Source of the DNA: CAWHMS01 sp963830495
Lineage (GTDB): Bacteria; Actinomycetota; Actinomycetes; Propionibacteriales; Nocardioidaceae
Direction: 5' to 3'
DNA length: 64,000 nucleotides
Assembly (NCBI GenBank): GCA_963830495.1
Contig: CAWHMS010000004.1
Span: forward strand, 186,001-250,000
Below are positions 1 through 8,452 of the stretch, piece after piece. Within the stretch, counting starts at the first letter, position 1. The number at the start of each line of letters is the position of its first letter. Both the position numbers and the translations under genes were made by a program. The notes below the pieces were generated by a model. It did no database searches and had not been told where the DNA came from. It was given only the letters and a program-made list of their open reading frames with translations.

Positions 1-1416
1 ACGCCCGAGCTGCTCAGGACGTTGTTCCTCTTCGAGGATCTCAGCGACGAACACCTCGCTTATCTGTGTGAGCACGGAGAGGTCAGCACCATCGGTCCGG
101 GCATGCTCTACTCCCAGGGCGAGCCAGCCGACTGCTTCTACGTGCTGCTGGACGGCGAGCTCGTGCTCTCCCGACGGGTGGGCGAGGACGACGTCGAGAT
201 CAACCGTAGCCGACAACGTGGCGCGTACGTCGGCGCGTGGAACGCCTACCTCGGCGATCTGGTGCCCCAGCAGTACGACACCTCCGTGCGCATCCCGGAG
301 CAGGCGACGTTCTTCGTGCTACCCGCCAGCACGCTGCGCGAGATCATGCAGCAGTGGTTCCCGATGGCGCAGCATCTGCTCAGTGGCCTGTTCACCGGGT
401 TCACCGCCCGGCAGCGCACCACCGAGCAGCGTGAACGGCTGCTGGCGCTCGGATCGCTCTCCGCCGGACTGACCCACGAGCTCAACAACCCGGCTGCCGC
501 CGCTGTGCGCGCCACGGCCACCCTGCGCGAGCGCGTCAGCAAGATGCGCGAGAAGCTCAGCGTGCTCGCCTCCGGCAACCTCGACGAGGCAGCGCTGCAC
601 ACGCTGATCAAGTTCCAGGACGACGCGGCAGCACGGATCCAGGACTCTCCCAAGCTGACCGCCATCGAGGCGGCCGACCTGGAGGACGAGCTCACCGACT
701 GGTTCGAGCAGCACGGGGTGACCGGCGGCTGGGACCTGGCTCCGACCTTCGTGCAGGGCGGTCTGGACACCGACTGGCTGGACCTGGTCGCCAATGCCGC
801 GCCGCCGGACTCGCTGACCGGCGCGCTGCGCTGGATCTACTACTCGATCGAGACCGAGATGCTGATGAACGAGATCACCGACTCGACCACCCGCATCTCC
901 ACCCTGGTCAATGCGGCGAAGCAGTACTCGCAGATGGATCGTTCTCCGCATCAGGTCGCGGACCTGCACGAGCTGCTGGACAGCACCATGGTGATGCTAG
1001 GGCGCAAGATCCCCGCGGGTGTACGCGTCGTAAAGCGGTACGACGAGTCGCTGCCCAGGGTGCCGGCGTACGCCGCGGAGCTCAACCAGGTGTGGACCAA
1101 CCTGATCGACAACGCGGTCGACGCCATGGGGGAGTCCGGCACGCTCACCATCACGACCGTCGAGGACGAGAACTTCGCCGTCGTCGAGATCAGTGACACC
1201 GGGCCGGGCATCCCGGAGGATGCGGTGCAGCGCATCTTCGAGCCGTTCTTCACCACCAAGCCGATCGGCCAAGGCACCGGGCTGGGCCTGGACATCGCCT
1301 GGCGGATCGTCGTCAACAAGCACCGTGGCAACCTCACCGTCGACTCGCAGCCGGGAGCCACGACCTTTCGGGTCGCGCTGCCGCTGGCGGGTCCCGAGAT
1401 CGGAGAAACCTCATGA
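1..1416 (+). CDS. cNMP-binding domain sensor histidine kinase (5' end outside window)
   Basis: The frame is open to the left edge, so this is the C-terminal 471 residues; a TTG at 22 is an unlikely start. A cyclic-nucleotide-binding (Crp-like) domain fills about residues 1-115 (segments such as FYVLLDGELVL). A dimerisation region follows with H-box LTHELNNPAAA, phosphoacceptor His near residue 159 from the edge, then a GHKL ATPase with N-box NLIDNAVDAM, G1 DTGPGIP and G2 GTGLGLDIA. It should autophosphorylate in response to a ligand or redox signal. Its stop overlaps the next start in ATGA, so the UBP zinc-finger protein is translationally coupled. In many actinobacteria this pair follows a fused response-regulator/thioredoxin-reductase gene, which may lie just upstream (inference). 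No transmembrane segment is seen, so it is probably cytosolic. Confidence 0.85.
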   Translation, partial: TPELLRTLFLFEDLSDEHLAYLCEHGEVSTIGPGMLYSQGEPADCFYVLLDGELVLSRRVGEDDVEINRSRQRGAYVGAWNAYLGDLVPQQYDTSVRIPEQATFFVLPASTLREIMQQWFPMAQHLLSGLFTGFTARQRTTEQRERLLALGSLSAGLTHELNNPAAAAVRATATLRERVSKMREKLSVLASGNLDEAALHTLIKFQDDAAARIQDSPKLTAIEAADLEDELTDWFEQHGVTGGWDLAPTFVQGGLDTDWLDLVANAAPPDSLTGALRWIYYSIETEMLMNEITDSTTRISTLVNAAKQYSQMDRSPHQVADLHELLDSTMVMLGRKIPAGVRVVKRYDESLPRVPAYAAELNQVWTNLIDNAVDAMGESGTLTITTVEDENFAVVEISDTGPGIPEDAVQRIFEPFFTTKPIGQGTGLGLDIAWRIVVNKHRGNLTVDSQPGATTFRVALPLAGPEIGETS

Positions 1417-1781
1417 GCGACGGCGTTGACCGCAGCATCGATGGCAGCATCGATCGCACCGTGCCGCCCAGTGGTCACGGCTGCGCCGAGTGTGAGCAGG
1501 CGGCCGGGTGGTGGGTGCATCTGAGGCGCTGCGCGCAGTGCGGGCACATCGGTTGCTGTGACTCGTCGCCTGCCCAGCATGCCACCGCGCACGCGTTGTC
1601 GTCCGGTCACCGCTACGTGCAGAGCTACGAGCCCGGCGAGGAGTGGTACTGGGACTACGCCACCCAGACGACGCTCACCGGTCCGGCTCTGGCCGAGCCG
1701 ACGTCGCACCCCGCCGGCCAGCCGTCACCGGGGCCGGCGGGTCGGGTGCCGGCGGACTGGCAGCGCCAGTTGCACCGCTAG
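1413..1781 (+). CDS. UBP-type zinc finger protein
   Basis: A 122-residue protein whose core is a ubiquitin-protease-type zinc finger: Cys/His pairs in GCAECE, RRCAQCGHIGCCD, HATAH and GH, then SYEPGEEWYWDY. The eukaryotic family binds ubiquitin C-termini; in bacteria the role is unknown, though it commonly accompanies redox or sensor-kinase genes. It starts inside the kinase stop codon (ATGA overlap), so the two are probably made together and may interact. The N-terminus carries a short in-frame repeat (DRSIDGSIDR). A homologous finger is fused to the antiporter at 27609-29471. The tail is Pro/Ala-rich and probably disordered. Confidence 0.85.
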   Translation: MSDGVDRSIDGSIDRTVPPSGHGCAECEQAAGWWVHLRRCAQCGHIGCCDSSPAQHATAHALSSGHRYVQSYEPGEEWYWDYATQTTLTGPALAEPTSHPAGQPSPGPAGRVPADWQRQLHR

Positions 1782-1803
1782 CCGTCAGCTCGCGCCAAGC
1801 CAA

Positions 1804-1845
1804 GATCCGACTCTCAGCCAGTCATGGCCGGTTGAGAGTCGGATC
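1804..1845. repeat. Long hairpin element, copy 1
   Basis: A 16-bp stem (one G-U pair) with arms at 1804-1819 and 1830-1845, beginning GATCCGACTCTCAGCC. It lies between the convergent zinc-finger gene and the small gene at 1875-1967, so it may act as a bidirectional terminator. A related hairpin with the same GATCCGACTCTC arm and a CATG-containing loop occurs at 16301-16344. Confidence 0.7.
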
Positions 1846-1874
1846 CATCGGCTGGGGACGGCGGGGAGGGGAGG

Positions 1875-1967
1875 TCAGCTGCCGGAGCGAGCTGCCCAGA
1901 TGGCGACGAGGAGCATGGCGATGCCGATCGCGATCCCGAAGAGCAGGCGGCGGAACCGGTCGCTCAT
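1875..1967 (-). CDS. small single-span membrane protein (30 aa)
   Basis: A 30-residue ORF: MSDRFRR, then a hydrophobic stretch of about 18 residues (LLFGIAIGIAMLLVAIWA), then a polar end. The ATG at 1967 is preceded by an AGGAAG ribosome-binding site at good spacing, which is the main reason to believe it. N-terminal positive charges followed by one hydrophobic helix suggest an N-in membrane peptide. It is downstream of and co-directional with the gene at 2053-2505. Function unknown; short length keeps confidence moderate. Confidence 0.5.
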   Translation of the reverse strand: MSDRFRRLLFGIAIGIAMLLVAIWAARSGS

Positions 1968-2052
1968 GGGCTTCCTGCGCTCACGGGTCTCCTCGGGTTG
2001 CTGGTGATCGTCCGAGACTAGCCACCAAAAAGGTGTCGGTCGTCGTTTGTCG

Positions 2053-2505
2053 TCATGCCGACTCCGGCAGGTCGAAGTCGTCGAGGCTGATGACTCTGAC
2101 CTCGTCGTCGTTGGCGAGATGCAGCGGCTCGCAGGGGATCGAGGCGAGCCGGGAGGCTCGATGCAGTCGCGCGGCCCATACCCGGTCACTGGCGGTGAGC
2201 TCACGCCGCCCGGGCCGCGACAGCAACATCGCCACCCTCCCGTAGGTCGCTGTCTCTCCGACGAAGTGGCTGCAGATCTGCATCAGGTTGGCAAGGAAGA
2301 GATCGTCCGGCTCGGGCTCGAGACCCTCGATCTGCACGAGTGCGGGGGCACAGCGATCGTCACGGCCGATCAGCTGCACCCAGAGCGTTCGCCTGCTGAA
2401 CCCGAGCTGCCCCATCAGGGCTCGCCAGTGGTGGTGGAGGTCGGCTTGGCCGCGAATCGGTGCCATGTCCTCGGGGCGCCGTAGGGGCGGGATGTCGTCT
2501 GTCAT
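2053..2505 (-). CDS. conserved hypothetical protein (150 aa)
   Basis: I do not recognise a named domain. The protein is soluble with no signal peptide or membrane span; it is rich in His/Trp/Arg near the N-terminus (DLHHHWRALMGQLGFSRRTL) and acidic at the C-terminus (VISLDDFDLPES). The start at 2505 fits a leaderless message: a CAGGCT hexamer (2512-2517) ends 6 nt before the ATG. It is convergent with nothing nearby and follows pta on the same strand with a 56-nt gap that contains a perfect TTGTCCACA 9-mer. Confidence 0.6.
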   Translation of the reverse strand: MTDDIPPLRRPEDMAPIRGQADLHHHWRALMGQLGFSRRTLWVQLIGRDDRCAPALVQIEGLEPEPDDLFLANLMQICSHFVGETATYGRVAMLLSRPGRRELTASDRVWAARLHRASRLASIPCEPLHLANDDEVRVISLDDFDLPESA

Positions 2506-2541
2506 GAGTCCAGCCTGGCGGCACAGACCAGCTCGATTCCG

Positions 2542-2550
2542 TTGTCCACA
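2542..2550. promoter_or_regulatory. perfect DnaA-box-like 9-mer
   Basis: TTGTCCACA in the short gap between pta and the 150-aa gene. It matches the bacterial DnaA box exactly, but no replication genes are nearby, so it could be a DnaA titration or regulatory site, or chance. Confidence 0.35.
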
Positions 2551-2561
2551 AGGGAAATCTG

Positions 2562-4640
2562 CTAGGCCCGACCCTGCTGGGCCTGGATGGCGGTGATGGC
2601 CACGGTGTTGACGATGTCGCGGACGGTGGCGCCACGAGAGAGGTCGTTGACAGGCTTGCGCAGCCCCTGCAGCACCGGCCCGATCGCGACCGCACCCGCG
2701 GAGCGCTGCACGGCCTTGTAGGTGTTGTTGCCGGTGTTGAGATCGGGGAACACGAACACCGTGGCCCGCCCGGCCACCTCGGACTGCGGCAGCTTGGTTC
2801 GCGCCACCGCGCTGTCAACGGCGGCGTCGTACTGGATCGGTCCCTCCACGGGCAGGGACGGTTCGCGCTGCGTGACCAGCGCCGTAGCCGCGGTGACCTT
2901 CTCGACGTCGGCTCCCGATCCGGAGGAGCCAGTCGAGTAGGAGAGCATCGCGACCCGGGGCTCGATGCCGAAGGCGGCTGCCGTGGCAGCGGACGAGATC
3001 GCGATGTCGGCCAGCTGTTCCGCGGTCGGGTCCGGTACGACGGCGCAGTCGCCGTACACGAGCACCCGATCCTCCAGGCACATGAAGAACACCGAGGAGA
3101 CCACGGACACGTCCGGGAGGGTCTTGACCACTTCGAGGGCCGGTCGGATGGTGTGGGCGGTCGTGTTCACGGCACCGGACACCAAGCCGTCGGCCAGTCC
3201 GAGCTCCACCATCATGGTGCCGAAGTAGGAGACGTCGGTGATCGCGTCTCTGGCGTCCTCGAGCTGGACTCCCTTGTGGGCACGGCGATGCTGGTACTCG
3301 ACGGCGAGCCTCTCATGCAGCTCGGTTGCGCCAGGGTCGAGGAGCTGCGCCCCGGAGACGTCGACGCCGAGGCTGGCTGCGCGGGCGTTGATGAGGATCG
3401 GATCACCGAGCAGGGTCAGGTCGGCGACGCCCCGGCGGAGCAGGATCTCGGCGGCGCGCAGGATGCGTTCCTCCTCGCCCTCCGGCAGCACGACGTGCTT
3501 GCGGTTGGCGACCGCGGAGTCGATCAGCTGGTGCTCGAACATCAGCGGCGTCACGACACCGCTACTCGCCACCTCCATGCGTTCGAGCAGGGCTTCACCG
3601 TCCACGTGCTTCTCGAAGAGCGCCAGAGCGGCCGTGACCTTGCGAGGCGACTCCTTGGTCAGTCGGCCGCGTACCCGGGTCAGCGTCGCCGAGGTCGCCT
3701 GGGTGCCCAGATCGGTAGCGGCGATCGGCATGGTCGCTCCGACGCCCTCGATCAGCCGACGGACCTGCTCAGGCAGAGCCAGACCGCCGTTCAGGACGAT
3801 GCCCGAGATCTGCGGGAAGTTCACCGACGCGTGTGCGACGAGGACTCCGAGCACGATCTCGGGCCGGTCGCCAGGCGTGATGACCAGGGCGCCGTCGAAG
3901 AGGCGGTCGAGCACGTTCGGCAACGTCATGGCCGCGACCAGCAGCCCCGGGGCCTCCCGTGCCAGCAGCGAGCCATCCCCGCTCACCAGCTTCCCTCCAC
4001 AAGCGGCGACCAGATCACCGACGGATGGTGCGCTGAGCAGGGGTTCCTCGGGGATCGAATACGCGAGCACGCCGCTGTCCTGCAGTTGCCGGGCCGCGTC
4101 GAGCACGTCGGCCTCGCCCGCACGGTTCGCGACGATGGCGAAGAGCGTCGCGTGGTGGGCCTCCAGCTCGCCCAGCGCCAGGTCCGCGGCGACACGGAGG
4201 TCGTCGACCCGCCGATCCGCTGCGTTGAGCACGAGCAGCACCGGGACCCCGAGGTTGGCGGCGATCCGCGCGTTGAAGGAGAACTCCGTCGGGCTGCCGA
4301 CGTCGGTGTAGTCGCTGCCGACCACGACGACCGCGTCGCACTGGTCGGCGACTCGGTGGAAGCGTTCGACGATCCGGTCCAGCGCGGCCTCGGCGTCGCG
4401 GTGTACGTCGTCGTAGGTGACACCCGTGCACTCGTCGTAGGAGAGCGGGACCGCCTCGCTGGCGATCAGCAGGTCGAGCACGTAGTCACGACCACCGTGA
4501 GCCTCGGTGTCCGCTCGCACGATCGGGCGAAACACGCCCACCCTGCCGACCCGGCGCGACAGCAGCTCCACCACGCCGAGTGCCACCGTCGACTTCCCGC
4601 TGAAGCCCTCGAGCGAGGCGATGTACACGCTGGCGCCCAT
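2562..4640 (-). CDS. pta: phosphate acetyltransferase (long form)
   Basis: Interconverts acetyl-CoA and acetyl phosphate. The 692 residues match the long Pta class: an N-terminal P-loop/DRTGG regulatory part (YIASLEGFSGKSTVALGVVE at the start) and a C-terminal PTA_PTB catalytic domain containing SYSTGSSGSGADVEKV. The frame is open 149 codons further upstream, but that extension is low-complexity antisense of nfeD and lacks homology features. The ATG at 4640 is chosen because the P-loop fold starts there and a TACGGT hexamer ends 6 nt upstream, as for a leaderless mRNA. Acetate kinase, its usual neighbour, is not adjacent here. It is divergent from nfeD. Confidence 0.93.
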   Translation of the reverse strand: MGASVYIASLEGFSGKSTVALGVVELLSRRVGRVGVFRPIVRADTEAHGGRDYVLDLLIASEAVPLSYDECTGVTYDDVHRDAEAALDRIVERFHRVADQCDAVVVVGSDYTDVGSPTEFSFNARIAANLGVPVLLVLNAADRRVDDLRVAADLALGELEAHHATLFAIVANRAGEADVLDAARQLQDSGVLAYSIPEEPLLSAPSVGDLVAACGGKLVSGDGSLLAREAPGLLVAAMTLPNVLDRLFDGALVITPGDRPEIVLGVLVAHASVNFPQISGIVLNGGLALPEQVRRLIEGVGATMPIAATDLGTQATSATLTRVRGRLTKESPRKVTAALALFEKHVDGEALLERMEVASSGVVTPLMFEHQLIDSAVANRKHVVLPEGEEERILRAAEILLRRGVADLTLLGDPILINARAASLGVDVSGAQLLDPGATELHERLAVEYQHRRAHKGVQLEDARDAITDVSYFGTMMVELGLADGLVSGAVNTTAHTIRPALEVVKTLPDVSVVSSVFFMCLEDRVLVYGDCAVVPDPTAEQLADIAISSAATAAAFGIEPRVAMLSYSTGSSGSGADVEKVTAATALVTQREPSLPVEGPIQYDAAVDSAVARTKLPQSEVAGRATVFVFPDLNTGNNTYKAVQRSAGAVAIGPVLQGLRKPVNDLSRGATVRDIVNTVAITAIQAQQGRA

Positions 4641-4646
4641 GTCGCC

Positions 4647-4652
4647 ACCGTA
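4647..4652 (-). promoter_or_regulatory. predicted -10 of leaderless pta
   Basis: TACGGT on the minus strand, 6 nt before the pta ATG. The divergent nfeD -10 candidate (TACGAT, 4673-4678) lies only 20 bp away, so the two promoters share one short control region. Confidence 0.4.
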
Positions 4653-4700
4653 GTCACAACCAGGATCCCTCGTACGATGAAGGCGAGGGTGGTGGGCCGG

Positions 4701-6074
4701 ATGCGCAGCGCTGCGGTGGTCGTGACTCGGCTCACCACGGCCATCGTCCTGGGCCTGCTGGCGATCGGGGTCTGGCTCGACCCCTCCTGGGGCACCGACG
4801 CGACGGCTTCCGCCGCCAGCGACGATCAACCCCTCGTGCTCGCCACGACGATCGACACCTCGATCACACCCGTTGTCGCCGACCAGATCGCCGACGGGCT
4901 CGACGAGGCGGCCGACCGGGATCTCGACGCCTACGTCATCGAGCTGGACACACCCGGCGGGCTGGTCGACTCGACCCGAGACATCGTGGCGGACATCCTC
5001 GCCAGTCCTCTCCCGGTCATCGTCTACGTGAGCCCGTCCGGAGCTCGGGCCGGGTCGGCCGGGGCCGTCATCACGTTCGCGTCGCATGTCGCGGTCATGG
5101 CTCCCGGTACGACGATCGGCGCGGCCACTCCAGTGGGACTCGGGGGAGACGACCTGTCGACCAAGATCGTCAACGACGCCGCTGCTCAGGCCGAGGCGTT
5201 GGCCACTCTGCGCGGTCGCAACGTGGAGTTCGCCGGCGACACCGTCCGCGACGGCCGCACTGCGACGGCCGCGGAAGCGGTCGAGCTCGGTGCGGTGGAC
5301 GGCGAGGCGTCATCGCTGGCGGAAGCCCTCGACGTGGCGGACGGCCGCACTGTCACCGTCGCGGGCGATCGACGTGTCACCGTGGACACGGCGGGGGCCA
5401 GCGTCGAGCGCTACGACATGGGCTTCGTCCGGCAGGTGCTGCAGTTCCTGGCCAACCCGGAGATCGCGTTCCTGCTGTTGATCATCGGCATGCTCGGTCT
5501 CATCTTCGAGCTGGCCAGTCCTGGGGTGGGGGTGGCCGGCACGATCGGGGCGGTGGCGCTGGTGCTCGCACTCTTCAGCCTGTCATTGCTGCCGGTCGAC
5601 GTGGTGGGACTGCTGCTGCTCGCCCTCGCCGGCGGGCTGTTCCTGGCAGAGGTGCTGGCGCCGGGCATCGGCGCCTTCGCCGTCGGTGGTGCCATAGCAC
5701 TGGTCTGCGCCGCGATCTTCCTGTTCGACGACGCCGAGGGCGCCTCGGTCGACCTTGTCACGGTGCTGCCATTGGCCCTGGTGATGCTGGTAGCGGCTGT
5801 CTTCGTCGGCAGGCTGGCGCGGCGTACACGTGGGGCACCGTCGGTCACCACGGGCCTCGACGTCTTCGCCGGCCGCTCGGTGCCGGTGCGCAACGCAGAC
5901 GGGGCGACGGGCACCAGCTACGCCGAGGGTGCCTGGTGGTCACTGCGCAGCATCGGGCCGCCGTTGCGCGTCGGCAGTCACGTGCGGGTGGTCGGGGTCG
6001 ACGGACTCACCCTGCTCGTCGACCCCGACGCCCCGGAGCAGCAGACATCCGACCCCGGAAGGGACGACGCATGA
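4701..6074 (+). CDS. NfeD family membrane serine protease
   Basis: A 457-residue ClpP-class protease with an NfeD tail. An N-terminal signal or anchor helix is followed by a SppA/ClpP-like domain with GARAGSAG (nucleophile Ser about 119) and Lys about 155 in STKIVND, matching the Ser-Lys dyad of the archaeal 1510-N protease. Next come four to five hydrophobic helices (about residues 243-375) and an OB-fold NfeDC domain (about 385-450). Such proteases cleave stomatin C-termini at the membrane. Its stop overlaps the slipin start in ATGA, the classic stomatin-protease operon. An ATG at 4677 is an alternative start, but a TACGAT -10-like hexamer overlaps it, so 4701 is preferred. Confidence 0.88.
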   Translation: MRSAAVVVTRLTTAIVLGLLAIGVWLDPSWGTDATASAASDDQPLVLATTIDTSITPVVADQIADGLDEAADRDLDAYVIELDTPGGLVDSTRDIVADILASPLPVIVYVSPSGARAGSAGAVITFASHVAVMAPGTTIGAATPVGLGGDDLSTKIVNDAAAQAEALATLRGRNVEFAGDTVRDGRTATAAEAVELGAVDGEASSLAEALDVADGRTVTVAGDRRVTVDTAGASVERYDMGFVRQVLQFLANPEIAFLLLIIGMLGLIFELASPGVGVAGTIGAVALVLALFSLSLLPVDVVGLLLLALAGGLFLAEVLAPGIGAFAVGGAIALVCAAIFLFDDAEGASVDLVTVLPLALVMLVAAVFVGRLARRTRGAPSVTTGLDVFAGRSVPVRNADGATGTSYAEGAWWSLRSIGPPLRVGSHVRVVGVDGLTLLVDPDAPEQQTSDPGRDDA

Positions 6075-6919
6075 ACACCGCACTTCTCATCGGTCTGGCG
6101 ATCGCAGTCCTAGTGATAGTCATCATCTTGGCTGCGGCGGTCAAGATCCTGCCGGAGTACGAACGCGGCGTGATCCTGCGGCTCGGCCGGATCCAGCCGC
6201 TCAAGGGGCCGGGGCTAATCGTCATCATCCCGATCATCGACCGGCTGACCCGGGTCAACCTGCGCACCCAGACCTACGACATACCCCCGCAAGACATCAT
6301 CACCGAGGACAACGTCACGGTGCAGGTCAACGCGGTGGTCTACTTCAACGTCGTCGACGCCGTCCGGTCTGTGCTGTCCATCGACGACTACCGCTTCGGC
6401 ACCCAACAGGTCGCGCAGACCACGCTGCGAGGCGTGCTCGGCCAGACGACGCTCGACGACTTGTTGACCAAGCGCGACGAGATCAACCAGCACCTGCAGA
6501 GGGTCATCGACGAGGTCACCGACCCGTGGGGCATCAAGGTGACCATCGTCGAGGTCAAGGACGTGATCCTGCCCGAGAGCATGCGACGTGCGATGGCCAG
6601 CCAGGCGGAGGCCGAACGGAACCGGAGGGCCAAGGTCATCCATGCCCTGGGTGAGAAGGAGGCCGCCGCCAATCTCGGCGAGGCGGCTCTGGTCCTGGAG
6701 GAGCATCCGGCAGCGCTGCAGCTGCGCACCCTCGGCACCCTGTTGGAGCTCGGTGCCGAGCGCAACTCGGTGATCGCCTTCCCGGTGCCGATGGAGCTGC
6801 TGCGGCTGCTGGATCCGGGACACGGTCGGTCTGGCGGCGAGTCGAGCAGTGTCACCACGAGCGACGCCGCGCCGAGCAGCGCCGCCACGAGCAGCGAGTC
6901 GGCCACCGAGGCGCCGTAA
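6071..6919 (+). CDS. slipin (SPFH/band 7) stomatin-like protein
   Basis: A 282-residue prokaryotic stomatin. One N-terminal hydrophobic helix (about residues 3-27) precedes the SPFH domain, which opens with the typical ILPEYERGVILRLGRI and contains RTQTYDIPPQDIITEDNVTV. A coiled-coil-forming region rich in Ala/Glu (MASQAEAERNRRAKVI) follows. The C-terminus is Ser/Ala-rich and probably disordered. It oligomerises at the inner membrane and organises membrane domains. The 4-nt overlap with the NfeD protease gene implies coupled synthesis, and the protease probably acts on this protein (known for archaeal pairs, inference here). Confidence 0.9.
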   Translation: MNTALLIGLAIAVLVIVIILAAAVKILPEYERGVILRLGRIQPLKGPGLIVIIPIIDRLTRVNLRTQTYDIPPQDIITEDNVTVQVNAVVYFNVVDAVRSVLSIDDYRFGTQQVAQTTLRGVLGQTTLDDLLTKRDEINQHLQRVIDEVTDPWGIKVTIVEVKDVILPESMRRAMASQAEAERNRRAKVIHALGEKEAAANLGEAALVLEEHPAALQLRTLGTLLELGAERNSVIAFPVPMELLRLLDPGHGRSGGESSSVTTSDAAPSSAATSSESATEAP

Positions 6920-7099
6920 GGTCCGGCATGACAGGTCGGCCGCACGCCGGCCCCGGACAAGTCACAACTGTGGACGGAGCTGTGGAGAAGTCGGCACGTC
7001 CCCGGGCGTGCGCGGACGCGACAACCCGTTGATCCCGGATCGGCGTGATATGCCCTGGCCGGGCAGTGCACCACTCAGGCCGTCGCTATCGTGCGCAGC
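6920..7099. other. intergenic region with a TGTGGA repeat motif
   Basis: A 180-nt gap before the CNNM operon. It contains TGTGGACGGAGC at 6969-6980 followed directly by TGTGGAGAA (6981-6989). The same pair of motifs recurs upstream of both small-RNA genes near 9548 and 10069. A GTGCGCGGACGCGACAAC stretch follows. The last bases hold the TATCGT -10 of the CNNM gene. Confidence 0.5.
7087..7092 (+). promoter_or_regulatory. predicted -10 of leaderless CNNM gene
   Basis: TATCGT, 7 nt before the ATG at 7100. It favours 7100 over the in-frame GTG at 7091, which this hexamer overlaps. Confidence 0.45.
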
Positions 7100-8452
7100 A
7101 TGACCGAAGCGCTGCTCCTGCTGCTCTCGGCGGCGCTCATCGTCGCGTGTGGTGTCTTCGTCGCGGCGGAGTTCTCCTTCGTCACCGTCGACAGGGCAGT
7201 GGTCGACCGGGCGGCTGCGGCCGGCGACCGCGCCGCGGTCGGCGTGCAGAGTGCGCTGCGGTCCCTCTCGACCCAGCTGTCCGGCGCGCAGGTCGGCATC
7301 ACGATCACCAACCTCGCCGTCGGATTCCTGGCCGAGCCTGCCATCGCTCAGCTCGTTGACGCGCCGCTGGAGAGCGCCGGGATACCTGAGGGAGCGATCA
7401 GGCCGATCGCGGTCGGGATAGGCCTGGTGCTGGCCACGACAGCGACCATGCTGTTCGGTGAGCTGGTGCCCAAGAACCTGGCCCTGGCTGAGCCGTTGGC
7501 GGTCGCGCGCCTCACCCAGCCGGCGCAACGTGGTTTCACCAAGGCGATGGCGATCCCCATCCGCGCCCTGAACGGGTCGGCCAACGCAATCCTCCGGCTG
7601 GTCGGCGTCGAGCCGCAGGAGGAGCTCCGCTCGGCGCGCAACGCCAGGGAGCTGTCGTCACTCGTGCGCCGCTCGGCCTCGGAGGGCACCCTCGACCCGG
7701 ACACCGCCGTCCTCGTCGAACGGTCGGTCAGCTTCGGCCCCCGGATGGCCGGAGAGATCATGACGCCGCGCGTCCGGATGCACGCCGTCGACGCCGCGGA
7801 CCGTGCCTCGGCAGTCGTGGCGCTCGCGCGCAGCACCGGCCGGTCCCGCTTCCCGGTCGTCAGCGGCGAGGTGGATGACGTGGTCGGCGCGGTGCATGTC
7901 AAGAAGGTGGTGGCGCTGTCAGTCGACCGGCGTGACCTGGTCTTCGTGCGCGACATCATGATCGCGCCCATCGTGGTCCCCGAGACGTTGCGACTCGACC
8001 CGCTGCTGCGGATGCTGCGCGACGACGAGCTGCAGATGGCGGTGGTGGCTGACGAGTACGGCGGCACCGCTGGCCTGGTGACGCTCGAGGACGTGATCGA
8101 GGAGATCGTCGGAGACATCGCCGACGAGCACGACCGGCTGGCAGGAGACGTCCGGCAGCGCCGCGACGGCTCATGGACGGTGTCCGGGCTGCTGCGACCG
8201 GATGAGATCGCCGCGGCCACCGGCGTGCGACTCCCCGAGGACGACGACTACGACACGGTCGCAGGTTTGGTGGTGGCCCGGCTGGGTCGAATCGCGACCA
8301 CGGGAGACACTGTCGAGGTCGAGCTGAGGTCCACCGACAACGACCACGAGCCGCGACCTAGCGCCGCGGTGCTGCGGGTAGACCGGGTCGAAGGTCACCG
8401 TGTCGATCGGCTGACCCTGAGCGTGCGGGACGGACCGAGCGCCGATGAGTGA
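7100..8452 (+). CDS. CNNM/CorC (HlyC) family transporter, full length
   Basis: A 450-residue membrane protein with the CNNM layout. A DUF21 transmembrane domain covers about residues 1-175 (AAEFSFVTVDRAVV, GAQVGITITNLAVGFLAEPA, GELVPKNLALAEP). A CBS pair follows (about 205-325, ending DEYGGTAGLVTLEDVIEEIVGDI), then a C-terminal CorC_HlyC domain (about 345-440). The family moves or senses Mg2+ and related cations and binds ATP in its CBS module. The next gene is a paralogue overlapping by 8 nt, so the two form one unit and may make a heteromer (inference). Confidence 0.9.
   Translation: MTEALLLLLSAALIVACGVFVAAEFSFVTVDRAVVDRAAAAGDRAAVGVQSALRSLSTQLSGAQVGITITNLAVGFLAEPAIAQLVDAPLESAGIPEGAIRPIAVGIGLVLATTATMLFGELVPKNLALAEPLAVARLTQPAQRGFTKAMAIPIRALNGSANAILRLVGVEPQEELRSARNARELSSLVRRSASEGTLDPDTAVLVERSVSFGPRMAGEIMTPRVRMHAVDAADRASAVVALARSTGRSRFPVVSGEVDDVVGAVHVKKVVALSVDRRDLVFVRDIMIAPIVVPETLRLDPLLRMLRDDELQMAVVADEYGGTAGLVTLEDVIEEIVGDIADEHDRLAGDVRQRRDGSWTVSGLLRPDEIAAATGVRLPEDDDYDTVAGLVVARLGRIATTGDTVEVELRSTDNDHEPRPSAAVLRVDRVEGHRVDRLTLSVRDGPSADE

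Noticed and set aside
3153..4700. 516-codon N-terminal extension of the NfeD frame
   Set aside because: Antisense to pta; the NfeD signal peptide gives the true start.
2562..5087. 841-residue version of Pta starting at 5087
   Set aside because: The first 149 codons are antisense of nfeD and unlike any Pta N-terminus; the P-loop domain begins at 4640.
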